Assembly: GCF_000721235.1 (NCBI RefSeq)
Contig: NZ_JOFH01000019.1
Location: 165,976-229,975, forward strand
Source: Streptomyces olivaceus
GTDB taxonomy: Bacteria; Actinomycetota; Actinomycetes; Streptomycetales; Streptomycetaceae
DNA: 64,000 nucleotides
Direction of reading: 5' to 3'
Shown: piece by piece, positions 22,601 to 29,818 of the stretch
Numbering within the stretch: the first letter of the stretch is position 1
Layout of the letters: every line of letters begins with the position of its first letter
Position numbers and translations under genes: made by a program
Notes under the pieces: model-generated
Databases searched by the model: none
Seen by the model: only the letters and a program-made list of their open reading frames with translations
Told to the model about the DNA's origin: nothing

Positions 22601-23260
22601 GCGGCGGGTCACGCTCCGGTGGACGGGCAGGATCAGTCCGCCGGCCCGGGCGCTCACCTCGGCGGTCGCGACCTCGTCGAGCTCGGCCCGCAGGGGCGGT
22701 GCGGGGCTGCGGTAGCCCTGCAACGGACGTAATGCGCGCTGGAGTTCAAGTGGCGCGGGCAGCACGGGGGCGGCGGGCACCCCCACCGGCAGCGCACGGG
22801 CCCGGCCCGCCCCGCGCACTCCGCGCCCCCCTCGCCCGTGCCGGCCCTCCTGCTCCTCCTGCCCGTCCCGGTCGTCCCGCCCGTCCCGTCGGGCGCCGGG
22901 CGGCATCGGATAGAGGGCGACGCGCCGGGCGGCCGGATCGCCGGACGGCTCCGGCTCGTGCACGGATCGCCCGGTCTCCTCCGGCGGCGGCACCAGGGGC
23001 AGGCCGGACGGCCGGGACCCCGGCCGAGCGGCGGGACCGGCCGTCACGGGCGGGCCGCCGTCCGCGGCGTCGGCGGGCCGGGTCCACCGGGCCAGCCACA
23101 GGGCGTCGCACAGCTGCTCGGCGTCCGGGTCCAGGCCGGCTCCGCGCAGCCGGAGGACGAGTTCGGCGAGCGGGTCGCCGCCGGGCAGGGCGGTGTGCCC
23201 GGCCCCGCCCCCGTCGTCACCGGCGGCCGAAGGACCGTGCCGCGCCGTCGCGTCGGGCAT
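19676..23260 (-). CDS. SAV_2336-type vWA protein with helical repeat C-terminus
   Basis: The protein has 1194 residues from ATG 23260, only 7 bases after the moxR stop. The N-terminal LRGAGLDPDAEQLCDALWLARW segment (about 38-59) fits the SAV_2336 N-terminal domain. A disordered Pro/Gly/Arg linker follows, then a von Willebrand A domain with MIDAS motif LVLDTSSSM (Asp229, Ser231, Ser233). Residues about 570-620 are a Gly/Asp/Ser/Asn low-complexity stretch with GGDGSD repeats. The last 550 residues are Ala/Arg/Leu-rich helical repeats of TPR type. vWA proteins act with MoxR ATPases as substrate adaptors, and the adjacent gene is such an ATPase. Confidence 0.85.
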   Translation of the reverse strand: MPDATARHGPSAAGDDGGGAGHTALPGGDPLAELVLRLRGAGLDPDAEQLCDALWLARWTRPADAADGGPPVTAGPAARPGSRPSGLPLVPPPEETGRSVHEPEPSGDPAARRVALYPMPPGARRDGRDDRDGQEEQEGRHGRGGRGVRGAGRARALPVGVPAAPVLPAPLELQRALRPLQGYRSPAPPLRAELDEVATAEVSARAGGLILPVHRSVTRRDARLQLVLDTSSSMHVWGRLFDELAQIFGQLGAFSDIQVSHLHQGPDGGPAVSRSPDARGAPLHSADRLSDPTGRRIVVLVSDCAGPLWHSGHAHRLLHHLTRQGPVAVLQPLPQRMWNRTRFPVTFGGLSRGDTLGGGAVLRLRTTSGTPAEARRGALAVPVLPPEAVALGSWARLLSGAGPVPGAVGWVRADQPAGPTARPDRRRTPLERVSRFSAAASPAAARLAVYLAATPLCLPVMQLVQRTMLPGSGPSELAEVLVGGLVSRARGDHGGDGAQWYDIEPDVREALLSRLGRDEAMLVLKHCSEYIEQHFGKGGPNFPALALAQLGDGGPGPARPHGTGTGADRPGDNGSDGGDGSDGGDGSDGGDGSDGDGDADNGGRAAKGDNGSRNGNGGNGGNGGADPVPQPFAEIAARILERFMPLPEQFATYDSRTDPRPAADRPTHQAVVRARTLLARFDTEGMVQDVIDAVQLLRGATEHERPAGADPELWGEYARCTLRLWEVQGGAALLHEAERAAERAAAHPHGLRERAVLARVLHAAATDARRRGDRSGALELLRRADREYAVACAAPGLDEEEALRLTLDRVGSLETQWRLGGDSALLQGAVGMLEAFADTWPDRPERPSELLLAHGRTLLRLSEVTADPDQVRLYAEQSAQSLRRALESGRPPDTAGSVRVRVRILTDLVDALLRAGGPLDEAQVRTDEALGRVREQTQRAALLVRAGRVAVARYAESGEPPELHGAADRFAQAARWMPRDAPAHADVLAEWGTVLLRLAALEDGRGRQELLSRAIRVLRDCRMETPAGSRQVSHRLLLLGRGLMLRYQARGDRIDLREAAHLFGLAAADARDPLLAAHCRLELGQAQFEAFQSLSRATRLDVAVDAFRAAAESARRAEEEAETQRRRHDAVQLAAQAHHWRGMTFEAAARPRAAHDAYRAARAEWARLPDDRLVTGEPTAQQTAQRLADLEGDR
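21482..21541. repeat. 18-bp coding tandem repeat (GGDGSD)
   Basis: Just over three copies of GCTGCCGTCACCGCCGTC run head to tail inside the vWA gene and encode the hexapeptide GGDGSD. The unit is a multiple of three, so slippage would change linker length without a frameshift. Confidence 0.85.
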
Positions 23261-23267
23261 CAGCGCG

Positions 23268-24290
23268 TCACCTCGGGCGGTCGAGCCGCTGGATGAGCAG
23301 GTCGGCCAGGCGGTCGCGGCCGGGCGTGGCGGCCGCGTCGGTGAGGTAGATCGCGTTGAGCAGCTGGTCCGCCGCCAGCAGTTCGCTGCGGGACCGCTCC
23401 AGGAACCGGGTGACGAGGTCGTCGCCGGCCCGGGCCGCCTCGTCGCCCAGGTGGGCCCGTACGAAGGTGGCGAGCCGGTTGTGATCGGGGCGGCCGAGCT
23501 CCAGGTGGATGCAGCGCCGCATCAGCGGAGCCGGGAAGTCGCGTTCGCCGTTGCTGGTGAGGACCACGAAGGGGAAGGCCCGGCAGCGCACGCGGCCGTC
23601 GCGCACCGGCACCTTCACGCCGTCCGCGGTGAGCACCTCGGCCTCCCCGTCGGGCAGCCGGTCGGCGACGCGCTCCAGTTCGGGGATGGCGAACTCGCCT
23701 TCCTCCAGCACGTTCAGCAGGTCGTTGGGCAGGTCGATGTCGCTTTTGTCCAGCTCGTCGATGAGCAGCACCCGCGGCGTGTCGGAGGGCAGCAGGGCGG
23801 TGCCGAGCGGGCCGAGCCTGATGTAGCTGCCGATGCCCTCGACCGCGCCCGGAGTCCCGGCCGACGCCCCGAATCCGCCCTGCGCGGCGATCTGCACGTC
23901 CTGCAGCCGGGCGATGGCGTCGTAGTGGTAGAGGCCGTCCTGGAGCGCGGAGCGGCTGACGATGGACCAGCGCAGTACGTTGCCCAGGCCCAGTTCGTAC
24001 GCCACCGAGTGGGCCAGGGTGCTCTTGCCCGCACCGGGGCTGCCGGTGACGAGGAGCGGCCGGCGCAGGTACAGGGCGGCGTTGATCATCTCGAGTTCCT
24101 CGGCGCCCGGCCGGTGCAGTTCGGCCAGGTGTCGGTGGGAACCGAGCCTGCGGTCCTCGGAACCGTCGCCTGCGCCCGCCTCGTCCCGGCTGGTGAAGTC
24201 CCGCCAGGGGGGCGGGCCGGGCAGCCGGTCGATGCCGTCGTGGGGTTCACCCGCGCCCCGGTAGATGAGCCACTCGCTGGATTCGGTCAT
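23268..24290 (-). CDS. MoxR-family AAA+ ATPase
   Basis: The protein has 340 residues from ATG 24290. Walker A is GSPGAGKST (83-91), Walker B VLLIDELD (174-181) and sensor 1 VVLTSNGERDFP. The order and the RRCIHLELGRPD segment are those of MoxR/RavA-type AAA+ proteins, which remodel partner proteins together with vWA-domain subunits. The vWA partner is encoded 7 bases downstream and the protease-VMAP gene 316 bases upstream. The set matches the described vWA-MoxR-associated conflict systems. A promoter candidate lies in the upstream gap. Confidence 0.9.
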   Translation of the reverse strand: MTESSEWLIYRGAGEPHDGIDRLPGPPPWRDFTSRDEAGAGDGSEDRRLGSHRHLAELHRPGAEELEMINAALYLRRPLLVTGSPGAGKSTLAHSVAYELGLGNVLRWSIVSRSALQDGLYHYDAIARLQDVQIAAQGGFGASAGTPGAVEGIGSYIRLGPLGTALLPSDTPRVLLIDELDKSDIDLPNDLLNVLEEGEFAIPELERVADRLPDGEAEVLTADGVKVPVRDGRVRCRAFPFVVLTSNGERDFPAPLMRRCIHLELGRPDHNRLATFVRAHLGDEAARAGDDLVTRFLERSRSELLAADQLLNAIYLTDAAATPGRDRLADLLIQRLDRPR

Positions 24291-24606
24291 GATCCGGTCC
24301 TCGTCGTCACTCGTCTGCGGGGCCCTGCCGTCGCCACGCGACCCGGCGTCCGCCCCGAGGGGCGGCGCGCGGGCGCAGGTGACGGCGACGCCCTCGGGCG
24401 GCTGTGCGAGCGTCCCTCACGGTATCGATCCTCAACGGGCCTGGTAAGAGACTTATCGGCAACGGCCCCTGCCGCAGGGCCGATTCTCGTGCGGCACGGC
24501 GACGAGCAGGGTGAGAGGCGGGGTGCCGGGCGGGGCGACGGCCAGAGCGACGGGCGCGTCCCTGCGGGTCCGGTGGGGAGCCGGCGAAGACGCGGGCGGA
24601 CCGCAG
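24291..24606 (-). promoter_or_regulatory. 316-base gap inside the block, with an internal promoter candidate
   Basis: This is the longest space in the minus-strand block and shows no gene. Read on the minus strand it contains TTACCA (24447-24442), a 17-base spacer and TACCGT (24424-24419), a good Streptomyces vegetative promoter. Transcripts from it would have a leader of about 120 bases before the MoxR start. The ATPase-vWA-FXS genes may thus be expressed separately from the protease genes. Confidence 0.45.
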
Positions 24607-26862
24607 TCAAGGGGCCTCCACCGGGTCGCCCGTACCGGGCAGAGGTTGGTGTGGATTGTCATACATTAGGGCTATTCCGTCGGCCCAGAAGGTCTCCGGC
24701 CGTCCCGAGCGGAGCCGGGCGCGCAGATCACGCACGGCCTCCGGCAGACGGTGCGCGTTCGCCGGTCCCCCTATCTCGTCGAGCGTGCCGCGGTGGAACT
24801 CGCCGCAGACCGCGTCCGGCAGTCCGCGCCGCCGGCGCCACAGGGCCACGCCGAAGCCGCCGCGTACGAGACTCGCGAACGCCGCCGCGTCGTCGCCGCG
24901 TCGGTGGCTGTCGAAACGGCACAGCACCGGGACCGTGCCGTGCGCCAGACCGCGCAGTTCCTCCACGGGCGGCACCGGTTTGCGCAGCCCGTCGTCGCAG
25001 TCGAGGACGGTGGCCGTCACCGGATGCGCGTGCAGCCAGCGCCAACGGGCCCTGCGCTCCTCGTCGAGGTCCATCCGGTAGTCACCGTCGGGTGCCGCCC
25101 CGGGATGCCCGCCGCCCGCGCCGACCGCGGTGCCCGCGCCGGACGAGCCGTTCACGCTGCTGTCATTGTTCTCGCCGTCGTGCGCGTCGCTGCCGTCGGC
25201 CCTGCCGTGCCCGTCGTGCCCGTCGTTTCTGCCGTCGCCGACGTAGCCGCCGTAGCCGTAGCCGTCGTCCCCGTCGTCGTCGGTCAACTGGTCGCGGTCG
25301 GAGCAGCGCAGGACGACCGGGCGCTGGGTGCCGAGCGGCTCGTCCTCCGGGCCGAGCCGCCAGTCGTCCACTTCGAGCGCCAGCAGCGAGTGCTCCGTCG
25401 CGACTTGCAGGACCGCCGGCCGTCCCGGTGTGTCGCACTGGCGGAACGCCTCTTTGAGCGGTGCCGCCATGACCGTGGCGAGTTCGGCCAGCGGCGCGCG
25501 CCGGACCTCCCTGAGGCGTTCGGTGCCGCCGCCGTCCCGCACGACGAAGACCGACCAGTCGCAGCGGTCCGGCTCCCAGCCCCGCCGCACGATCTCGACC
25601 AGGACGGAGGACTGCGCCGCCCTCGTCGTCGGCTGCGGGGGGCCGGCCGGCACCGGGCGGCGAGCCTCCATCCTGTTGATCCGCCGCTCGACGAGGGCGC
25701 TCCGGCGGCCGGGACCGAGCCGCTGGGCGGCCTGCCACACCCCTGCCCACAGGGCACCCTCGGCGGCCGGCGTACTGGCCGCGATGAACGGGCGCTCGGC
25801 GGTCATGACGTGCACCGCGTAGTCGAGCACCAGGTAGAGGGCGCCGTCGTCGCGCGCGCACTCGTACAGGGCGCCGAGCCCGTCGCGCCACCCGCGCGGA
25901 GCGGGCAGCGGCAGCGGGGTCTCGAAGTCCGGCAGGGAACCGAGGAGGTCCAGCAGGGAACTTGTGCTGGCCGGCGGTGGCAGGTCCGCGAGGCGGCCGA
26001 GCAGCTGGACGCGTTCGTCCGGGCTCAGGGTGCGTCCGGGCCGGGCCCCGAGTTGGCTCTGCACGTCGGCCCAGGTGTTCCTGCGCGCGCTGGGATGGCG
26101 CTGCCGGTCCCGGTGGTAGCGGTCGTGGGCGTGGACGACCGTCTGGTACAGGTCGTCGTGCTCGGTCGTCAGCTCCCCGGAGGGCACGGGCAGCGTCCGC
26201 AGCTGCTCGAGTCCGGTGGAGGTGCCGCCGCGCGCGTGGTCGGAGCGCGCCTTCAGTACGCCGATCACCTCACCGCGCTCCGGATCGATCACGGGGCCGC
26301 CGGAGACGCCGTCCGGCAGGTCGTTGTCCCCCAACCGCATCTGGACGTCCGTGGTCCAGCCGCCGATGGTGCCCTCCACCGTGAGGGTGCCGTCCAGCAT
26401 CCGCAGGTGCCCGTCGACCACCGTCCAGCCCGCGTAGAGGACCTTGCCCTCGCCGTAGTAGGCCGCCGGGCGCTCCGAGAGGTACACGCACTCGTGGTCG
26501 ACCGGTTCGCTCAGCCGCACCAGCGCGAGGTCGGGGGCCGGCCAGGCGCCGGGCACGGAGCCGACACCCTCGGGGAGCGCAGCCGCCACGTGGCCGGGGA
26601 CCGCGGACATGCCGCTTCCCGGCGCGGACTCGTACATCACCACGACCTCGTCCCCCTCCCCTCCGCATGCCACGTGTGCGCAGGTCAGAACCCAGCTCGG
26701 GGCCACGAAGTAGCCGCTGCCGAGGAACGTCCCTGGCTCGTCCAGGGCATACCCGGCGTCCGGCCGATGAATGCGCACGGTCGCCGCCATGACGAGTCCA
26801 CGCAGCGCACGGCGAGCCGCGTCGTGGGCGCCCGATGCGCCGGGGGCGCGCCCGTCCGTCAT
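24607..26862 (-). CDS. Trypsin-like serine protease with VMAP-type C-terminus
   Basis: The protein has 751 residues from ATG 26862, overlapping the upstream gene by 4 bases (ATGA). Residues 25-225 form a chymotrypsin-fold protease with a complete triad: His63 in LTCAHVA, Asp111 in APDLALVRL and Ser187 in DGVSGGP. A helical middle region follows (about 280-400). The C-terminal part contains VLVEIVRRGWEPDRCDWSVFV-type strands and W-rich segments resembling the vWA-MoxR-associated protein (VMAP) domain, interrupted by an Asp/Gly/Asn-rich insert near 565-620. No signal peptide is present, so it should act in the cytosol, probably as the proteolytic effector of the system. Confidence 0.82.
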   Translation of the reverse strand: MTDGRAPGASGAHDAARRALRGLVMAATVRIHRPDAGYALDEPGTFLGSGYFVAPSWVLTCAHVACGGEGDEVVVMYESAPGSGMSAVPGHVAAALPEGVGSVPGAWPAPDLALVRLSEPVDHECVYLSERPAAYYGEGKVLYAGWTVVDGHLRMLDGTLTVEGTIGGWTTDVQMRLGDNDLPDGVSGGPVIDPERGEVIGVLKARSDHARGGTSTGLEQLRTLPVPSGELTTEHDDLYQTVVHAHDRYHRDRQRHPSARRNTWADVQSQLGARPGRTLSPDERVQLLGRLADLPPPASTSSLLDLLGSLPDFETPLPLPAPRGWRDGLGALYECARDDGALYLVLDYAVHVMTAERPFIAASTPAAEGALWAGVWQAAQRLGPGRRSALVERRINRMEARRPVPAGPPQPTTRAAQSSVLVEIVRRGWEPDRCDWSVFVVRDGGGTERLREVRRAPLAELATVMAAPLKEAFRQCDTPGRPAVLQVATEHSLLALEVDDWRLGPEDEPLGTQRPVVLRCSDRDQLTDDDGDDGYGYGGYVGDGRNDGHDGHGRADGSDAHDGENNDSSVNGSSGAGTAVGAGGGHPGAAPDGDYRMDLDEERRARWRWLHAHPVTATVLDCDDGLRKPVPPVEELRGLAHGTVPVLCRFDSHRRGDDAAAFASLVRGGFGVALWRRRRGLPDAVCGEFHRGTLDEIGGPANAHRLPEAVRDLRARLRSGRPETFWADGIALMYDNPHQPLPGTGDPVEAP

Positions 26863-27485
26863 ACCGCGCCTCCGGAACCGGCACCGCCTGTCCCGCCGTG
26901 CCCCGGAGCGCGGGCGGACGCACCCGCGCGGGGCTCGGAAGGCCCTCCACCGCCCGCGGCGCCCGGACCGGCGGCGTCGGGGCCGGCCCCGCCCGGCTCC
27001 GGCCCGCCGGGGGCAGGCGTGTTCGGACCTGAAGACTCATCCGCGTCCGGCACGTTCGGATCCGATGGGCTGGGGTCCGGCGCGTTCGGATCCGGCGCGT
27101 TCGGATCCGGCGCGTTCGGATCCGGCGCGTTCGGGTCCGGTGGGCCGCCGTTCCAGGTGAGGGTGACGGTGATGCCGGCCTTGGTCTCGCCGTCGGCGAG
27201 GAGGCCGACGACCTTGCCCGCCTTCGCGGTCAGCTCGATGCCGAACTGGACGCTGACCTCGTCCGGCCGCACCGCGCGCAACGGCTCGGCGAGCGACCGC
27301 GCGACACCGGTCACGAGCGAGTGCAGACTCTCCACGCCCGCCTCGACCCGCTCGGCGAAACCGGTGTCGCTGAACGACAGCTGCCCGCGCGGCGCCGGCA
27401 GCTCCGCCGCGCCGGAGATCCGGGCCCACACCGGCGTCCCGTCCGGCAGCACGACGCGCGCGACGCGCGTCACTTCCTGTCCCAT
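26859..27485 (-). CDS. CU044_2847 / Trypco1 domain protein
   Basis: The protein has 208 residues from ATG 27485 (MGQEVTRVARVV), with a GGGGGAA leader; an upstream in-frame start is less likely. Residues 1-110 form an all-beta plus helix domain (VLPDGTPVWARISG, then SLHSLVTGVARSLAEPL, then VSVQFGIELTAKAG and ITVTLTWNG). This matches the trypsin-co-occurring domain 1 family. The remaining half is low complexity: four DPNAP units, then Gly/Pro/Ala-rich sequence. It is the first gene of the block and overlaps the protease gene, so the two proteins are very likely partners. Confidence 0.8.
   Translation of the reverse strand: MGQEVTRVARVVLPDGTPVWARISGAAELPAPRGQLSFSDTGFAERVEAGVESLHSLVTGVARSLAEPLRAVRPDEVSVQFGIELTAKAGKVVGLLADGETKAGITVTLTWNGGPPDPNAPDPNAPDPNAPDPNAPDPSPSDPNVPDADESSGPNTPAPGGPEPGGAGPDAAGPGAAGGGGPSEPRAGASARAPGHGGTGGAGSGGAV
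27074..27139. repeat. 15-bp coding tandem repeat (DPNAP)
   Basis: Four to five copies of GGATCCGGCGCGTTC-like units, period 15, encode the DPNAP pentapeptides of the Trypco1 protein. Copy number could change without a frameshift. Confidence 0.85.
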
Positions 27486-27665
27486 GGGATTCCCCCGTCC
27501 CCGCGCCCCCTCGACGACCCCAGGAGACGCACTCGGCTGCACGCCTATCCTTGTCCTGTCTTCTCCCCACCTGACGGAAAGACCTCAACTCTCCATCCCG
27601 CAGGCACAGGGTTCTTCCCGCACGGGGGGCTCCCAACCCTGCAAAGACCCGACGGAGCACGATCC

Positions 27666-27848
27666 ATGTACTTCACCGACCGCGGCATCGAGGAGCTGGA
27701 GAAGCGGCGCGGCGAGGAGGAAGTCACCTTCGAGTGGCTCGCCGAGCAGCTGCGCACGTTCGTCGACCTGAACCCGGACTTCGAGGTACCGGTGGAGCGC
27801 CTGGCGACGTGGCTGGCGCGGCTGGACGACGAGGACGAGGACGAGTAG
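27666..27848 (+). CDS. Small DUF6104-like acidic protein
   Basis: The protein has 60 residues from ATG 27666 (MYFTDRGIEELEKRR), preceded by GGAGCACGATCC. It is highly acidic, ending DDEDEDE, and mostly helical, with one GVxxLxxWLARLDD-like segment. Small proteins of this kind are conserved in Streptomyces without known function. It is divergent from the conflict-system block. Confidence 0.7.
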   Translation: MYFTDRGIEELEKRRGEEEVTFEWLAEQLRTFVDLNPDFEVPVERLATWLARLDDEDEDE

Positions 27849-27907
27849 TCCGCCGGTCGCACCGAGGTACGCCGTCGGCTGTCCCGGCGCGCCGCCGCCG
27901 GGGCCGG

Positions 27908-28729
27908 TCACGGACGCCGTGTCAGCCCGTACGCCAGTCCCACCGCACCGTGCGCCACCAGCAGCGCCCCCGCCGCGGCCCAGCCCCCGCCGCGCCGCCG
28001 CAGCCCCCACGCGGTGAGCGGCAGGCCCGCCGCCACCTGCGCCAGGGCCAGGGCGCGGGCACCCGGGCCGCCCACCCAGGGCATCCAGGCGGCGAGGCGG
28101 CCGTCACCGGCGGTCGGGCGACGGCCCGCGGCAGCGGTCCGCGCGGCACCCGGCACGGCACCGGCGGCCTCCCCCAGCCGGTCGGCCGACGCGCCCGGGT
28201 CGAGCCCGTCCGGAAGGGTGACACCCGCGCGCGTGAGTACGGCGAGCAGCCCGCGCAGCCTGGCGCGGGCGTCGGCCCCCGGATCGGGGCGCGTCAGGCG
28301 GTCCAGCGCCTGAACGTCCAGGACCGGGTCCAGACCGAGCCGGGCGGCGAAGGTGCGCGTCGCCTCGTCCTCACCGGCCGGGGTACCGTCGGCGAGCCAC
28401 ACATAGCCGACCGGGCGGCGGAAACCGGACGCGAGGGTGTACCCGGACCGGTCGGCGTCCCACCACAGGGCGAGCACGGGCCACGGGGCTCCGACGGCGA
28501 GCGCCGCGGCCCAACCGGTGACCACGCGGTCGACCGGTTCGCCGCCGTACCGCCAGGGCCCGCCCTCCGGGACCAGGACGCTCCACTCGCCACCGGCCGC
28601 GACCAGGGCCATGCGCTCACCGAGCAGCGGTGCGACGGCGGCGACGGAGTCCGGTTCGGCGCGGCACAGCAGCAGGGCGCCGGAAGCGGCACCGGAAGCA
28701 GCGGCGGGGACGGGGGCACGGGTCGACAT
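27908..28729 (-). CDS. Membrane-anchored protein of unknown function
   Basis: The protein has 273 residues from ATG 28729; a GTG two codons upstream is an alternative and no clear ribosome-binding site decides between them. The N-terminal 190 residues look soluble, with several Trp-rich strands (WSVLVPEGGPWRYGG, WPVLALWWDADRSGYTLASGF). Two membrane segments occur near the C-terminus (about 227-245 and 252-268). I do not recognise a characterised family. It is convergent with the DUF6104-like gene. Confidence 0.6.
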   Translation of the reverse strand: MSTRAPVPAAASGAASGALLLCRAEPDSVAAVAPLLGERMALVAAGGEWSVLVPEGGPWRYGGEPVDRVVTGWAAALAVGAPWPVLALWWDADRSGYTLASGFRRPVGYVWLADGTPAGEDEATRTFAARLGLDPVLDVQALDRLTRPDPGADARARLRGLLAVLTRAGVTLPDGLDPGASADRLGEAAGAVPGAARTAAAGRRPTAGDGRLAAWMPWVGGPGARALALAQVAAGLPLTAWGLRRRGGGWAAAGALLVAHGAVGLAYGLTRRP

Positions 28730-28789
28730 ATCCACAAAGTAGAGCGATTCCGCCCTCCCGGCCGATCGTTGATCAGCAGAACGGGTGTC

Positions 28790-28817
28790 TTGACTTTCCG
28801 TGCGCGCGATATATCGT
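28790..28817 (+). promoter_or_regulatory. Promoter with overlapping palindrome, DUF4097-padR operon
   Basis: TTGACT (28790-28795), a 16-base spacer and TATCGT (28812-28817) form a vegetative-type promoter. The perfect palindrome CGATATATCG (28807-28816) covers the -10 element, and a related CGCGATAT lies at 28831. This is a likely PadR operator for autoregulation. Confidence 0.55.
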
Positions 28818-28866
28818 GAATTACGGAGGACGCGATATGGCGCGTTCGGTCGAGGAGGTCTGCACC

Positions 28867-29817
28867 ATGTCCGAGTGGTCCGTCGCTGAGCCCGAGAAAC
28901 TCACCTTCGACGAGTCCGTGAGCGAGCTCCACGTACGCATAGTCAACGGAACGGTGAACGTCGTGGGCACGGACGAGGGTCCCGCCCGCCTGGAGGTGTC
29001 CGAGATCGAGGGGCCACCCCTGGTCGTGACCCACCGGGACGGCGCGCTCACCGTGGCCTACGAGGACCTTCCCTGGAAGGGCTTCCTCAAGTGGCTCGAC
29101 CGCAAGGGCTGGCGCCGCAGCGCGGTGGTCACGCTGGCCGTGCCGACCGGCACCCGTGTGGAGGTGGGCGTGGTCGGCGCGGCGGCCGTGGTCTCCGGTC
29201 TTGAGGGGCGCACCGAGGTGAAGGGCGTCTCTGGGGACACCACACTCGTGAGCCTCGCGGGACCGGTCCGCGCCGACACCGTCTCCGGGAACCTGGAGGC
29301 CCAGGCCCTCACCGGCGACCTGCGCTTCAACTCCGTCTCCGGCGACCTGACGGTGGTGGAGGCGGGCTCCTCGGTGCGGGCCGACTCGGTGAGCGGATCG
29401 ATGATCGTCGACCTGGACCCGGCGGGTGGACCGACGGACATCAGCCTGACCAGCGTCTCGGGCGAGATCGCCATCCGGCTTCCCCAGCCGGCCGACGCCC
29501 GGGTGGAGGCCAACACGGCCAGCGGCTCGGTCTCCAGCGCCTTCGAGGACCTGCGGGTGGGCGGCCAGTGGGGCACCAAACGGATCACCGGGCGGCTCGG
29601 CGCGGGCAACGGCCGGCTGAAGGCCACGACGGTCTCCGGCTCCATCGCCCTGCTGCGCCGTCCGGCGGCCGAGGACTCACCGTGGGAGCGGGAGTCACGG
29701 AACACCGGCCCGGGGGACGACGGGCACGAGGACTCGGGGGACAATTCCGCTTCCGTCCCGGAGGACGGCGCCGCCGCCGCCGCTTCCGACGGCACGACCG
29801 ACAAGAAGGTGCTCTGA
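28867..29817 (+). CDS. DUF4097 beta-repeat protein
   Basis: The protein has 316 residues from ATG 28867, with GAGGAGG 8 bases upstream. The core is a right-handed series of short strands with recurring VSG motifs (VKGVSGDTTLVSLAG, ADTVSGNLEAQALTG, FNSVSGDLTVVE, ADSVSGSMIVDL, LTSVSGEIAI). These are characteristic of DUF4097/adhesin-like beta-solenoids. The C-terminal 50 residues are acidic and disordered. There is no signal peptide. It stands one base upstream of a padR gene, a pairing common in Streptomyces, so it probably acts with that regulator; its function is unknown. Confidence 0.8.
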   Translation: MSEWSVAEPEKLTFDESVSELHVRIVNGTVNVVGTDEGPARLEVSEIEGPPLVVTHRDGALTVAYEDLPWKGFLKWLDRKGWRRSAVVTLAVPTGTRVEVGVVGAAAVVSGLEGRTEVKGVSGDTTLVSLAGPVRADTVSGNLEAQALTGDLRFNSVSGDLTVVEAGSSVRADSVSGSMIVDLDPAGGPTDISLTSVSGEIAIRLPQPADARVEANTASGSVSSAFEDLRVGGQWGTKRITGRLGAGNGRLKATTVSGSIALLRRPAAEDSPWERESRNTGPGDDGHEDSGDNSASVPEDGAAAAASDGTTDKKVL

Positions 29818-29818
29818 C

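Noticed and set aside
24607..26862. Secreted trypsin
   Set aside because: The N-terminus has no signal peptide or anchor and the gene overlaps a Trypco1 gene, so a cytosolic role is more likely.
19052..27771. Very long plus-strand frames opposite the conflict block
   Set aside because: They are shadows of the minus-strand genes, which show intact Walker, MIDAS, catalytic-triad and radical SAM motifs.
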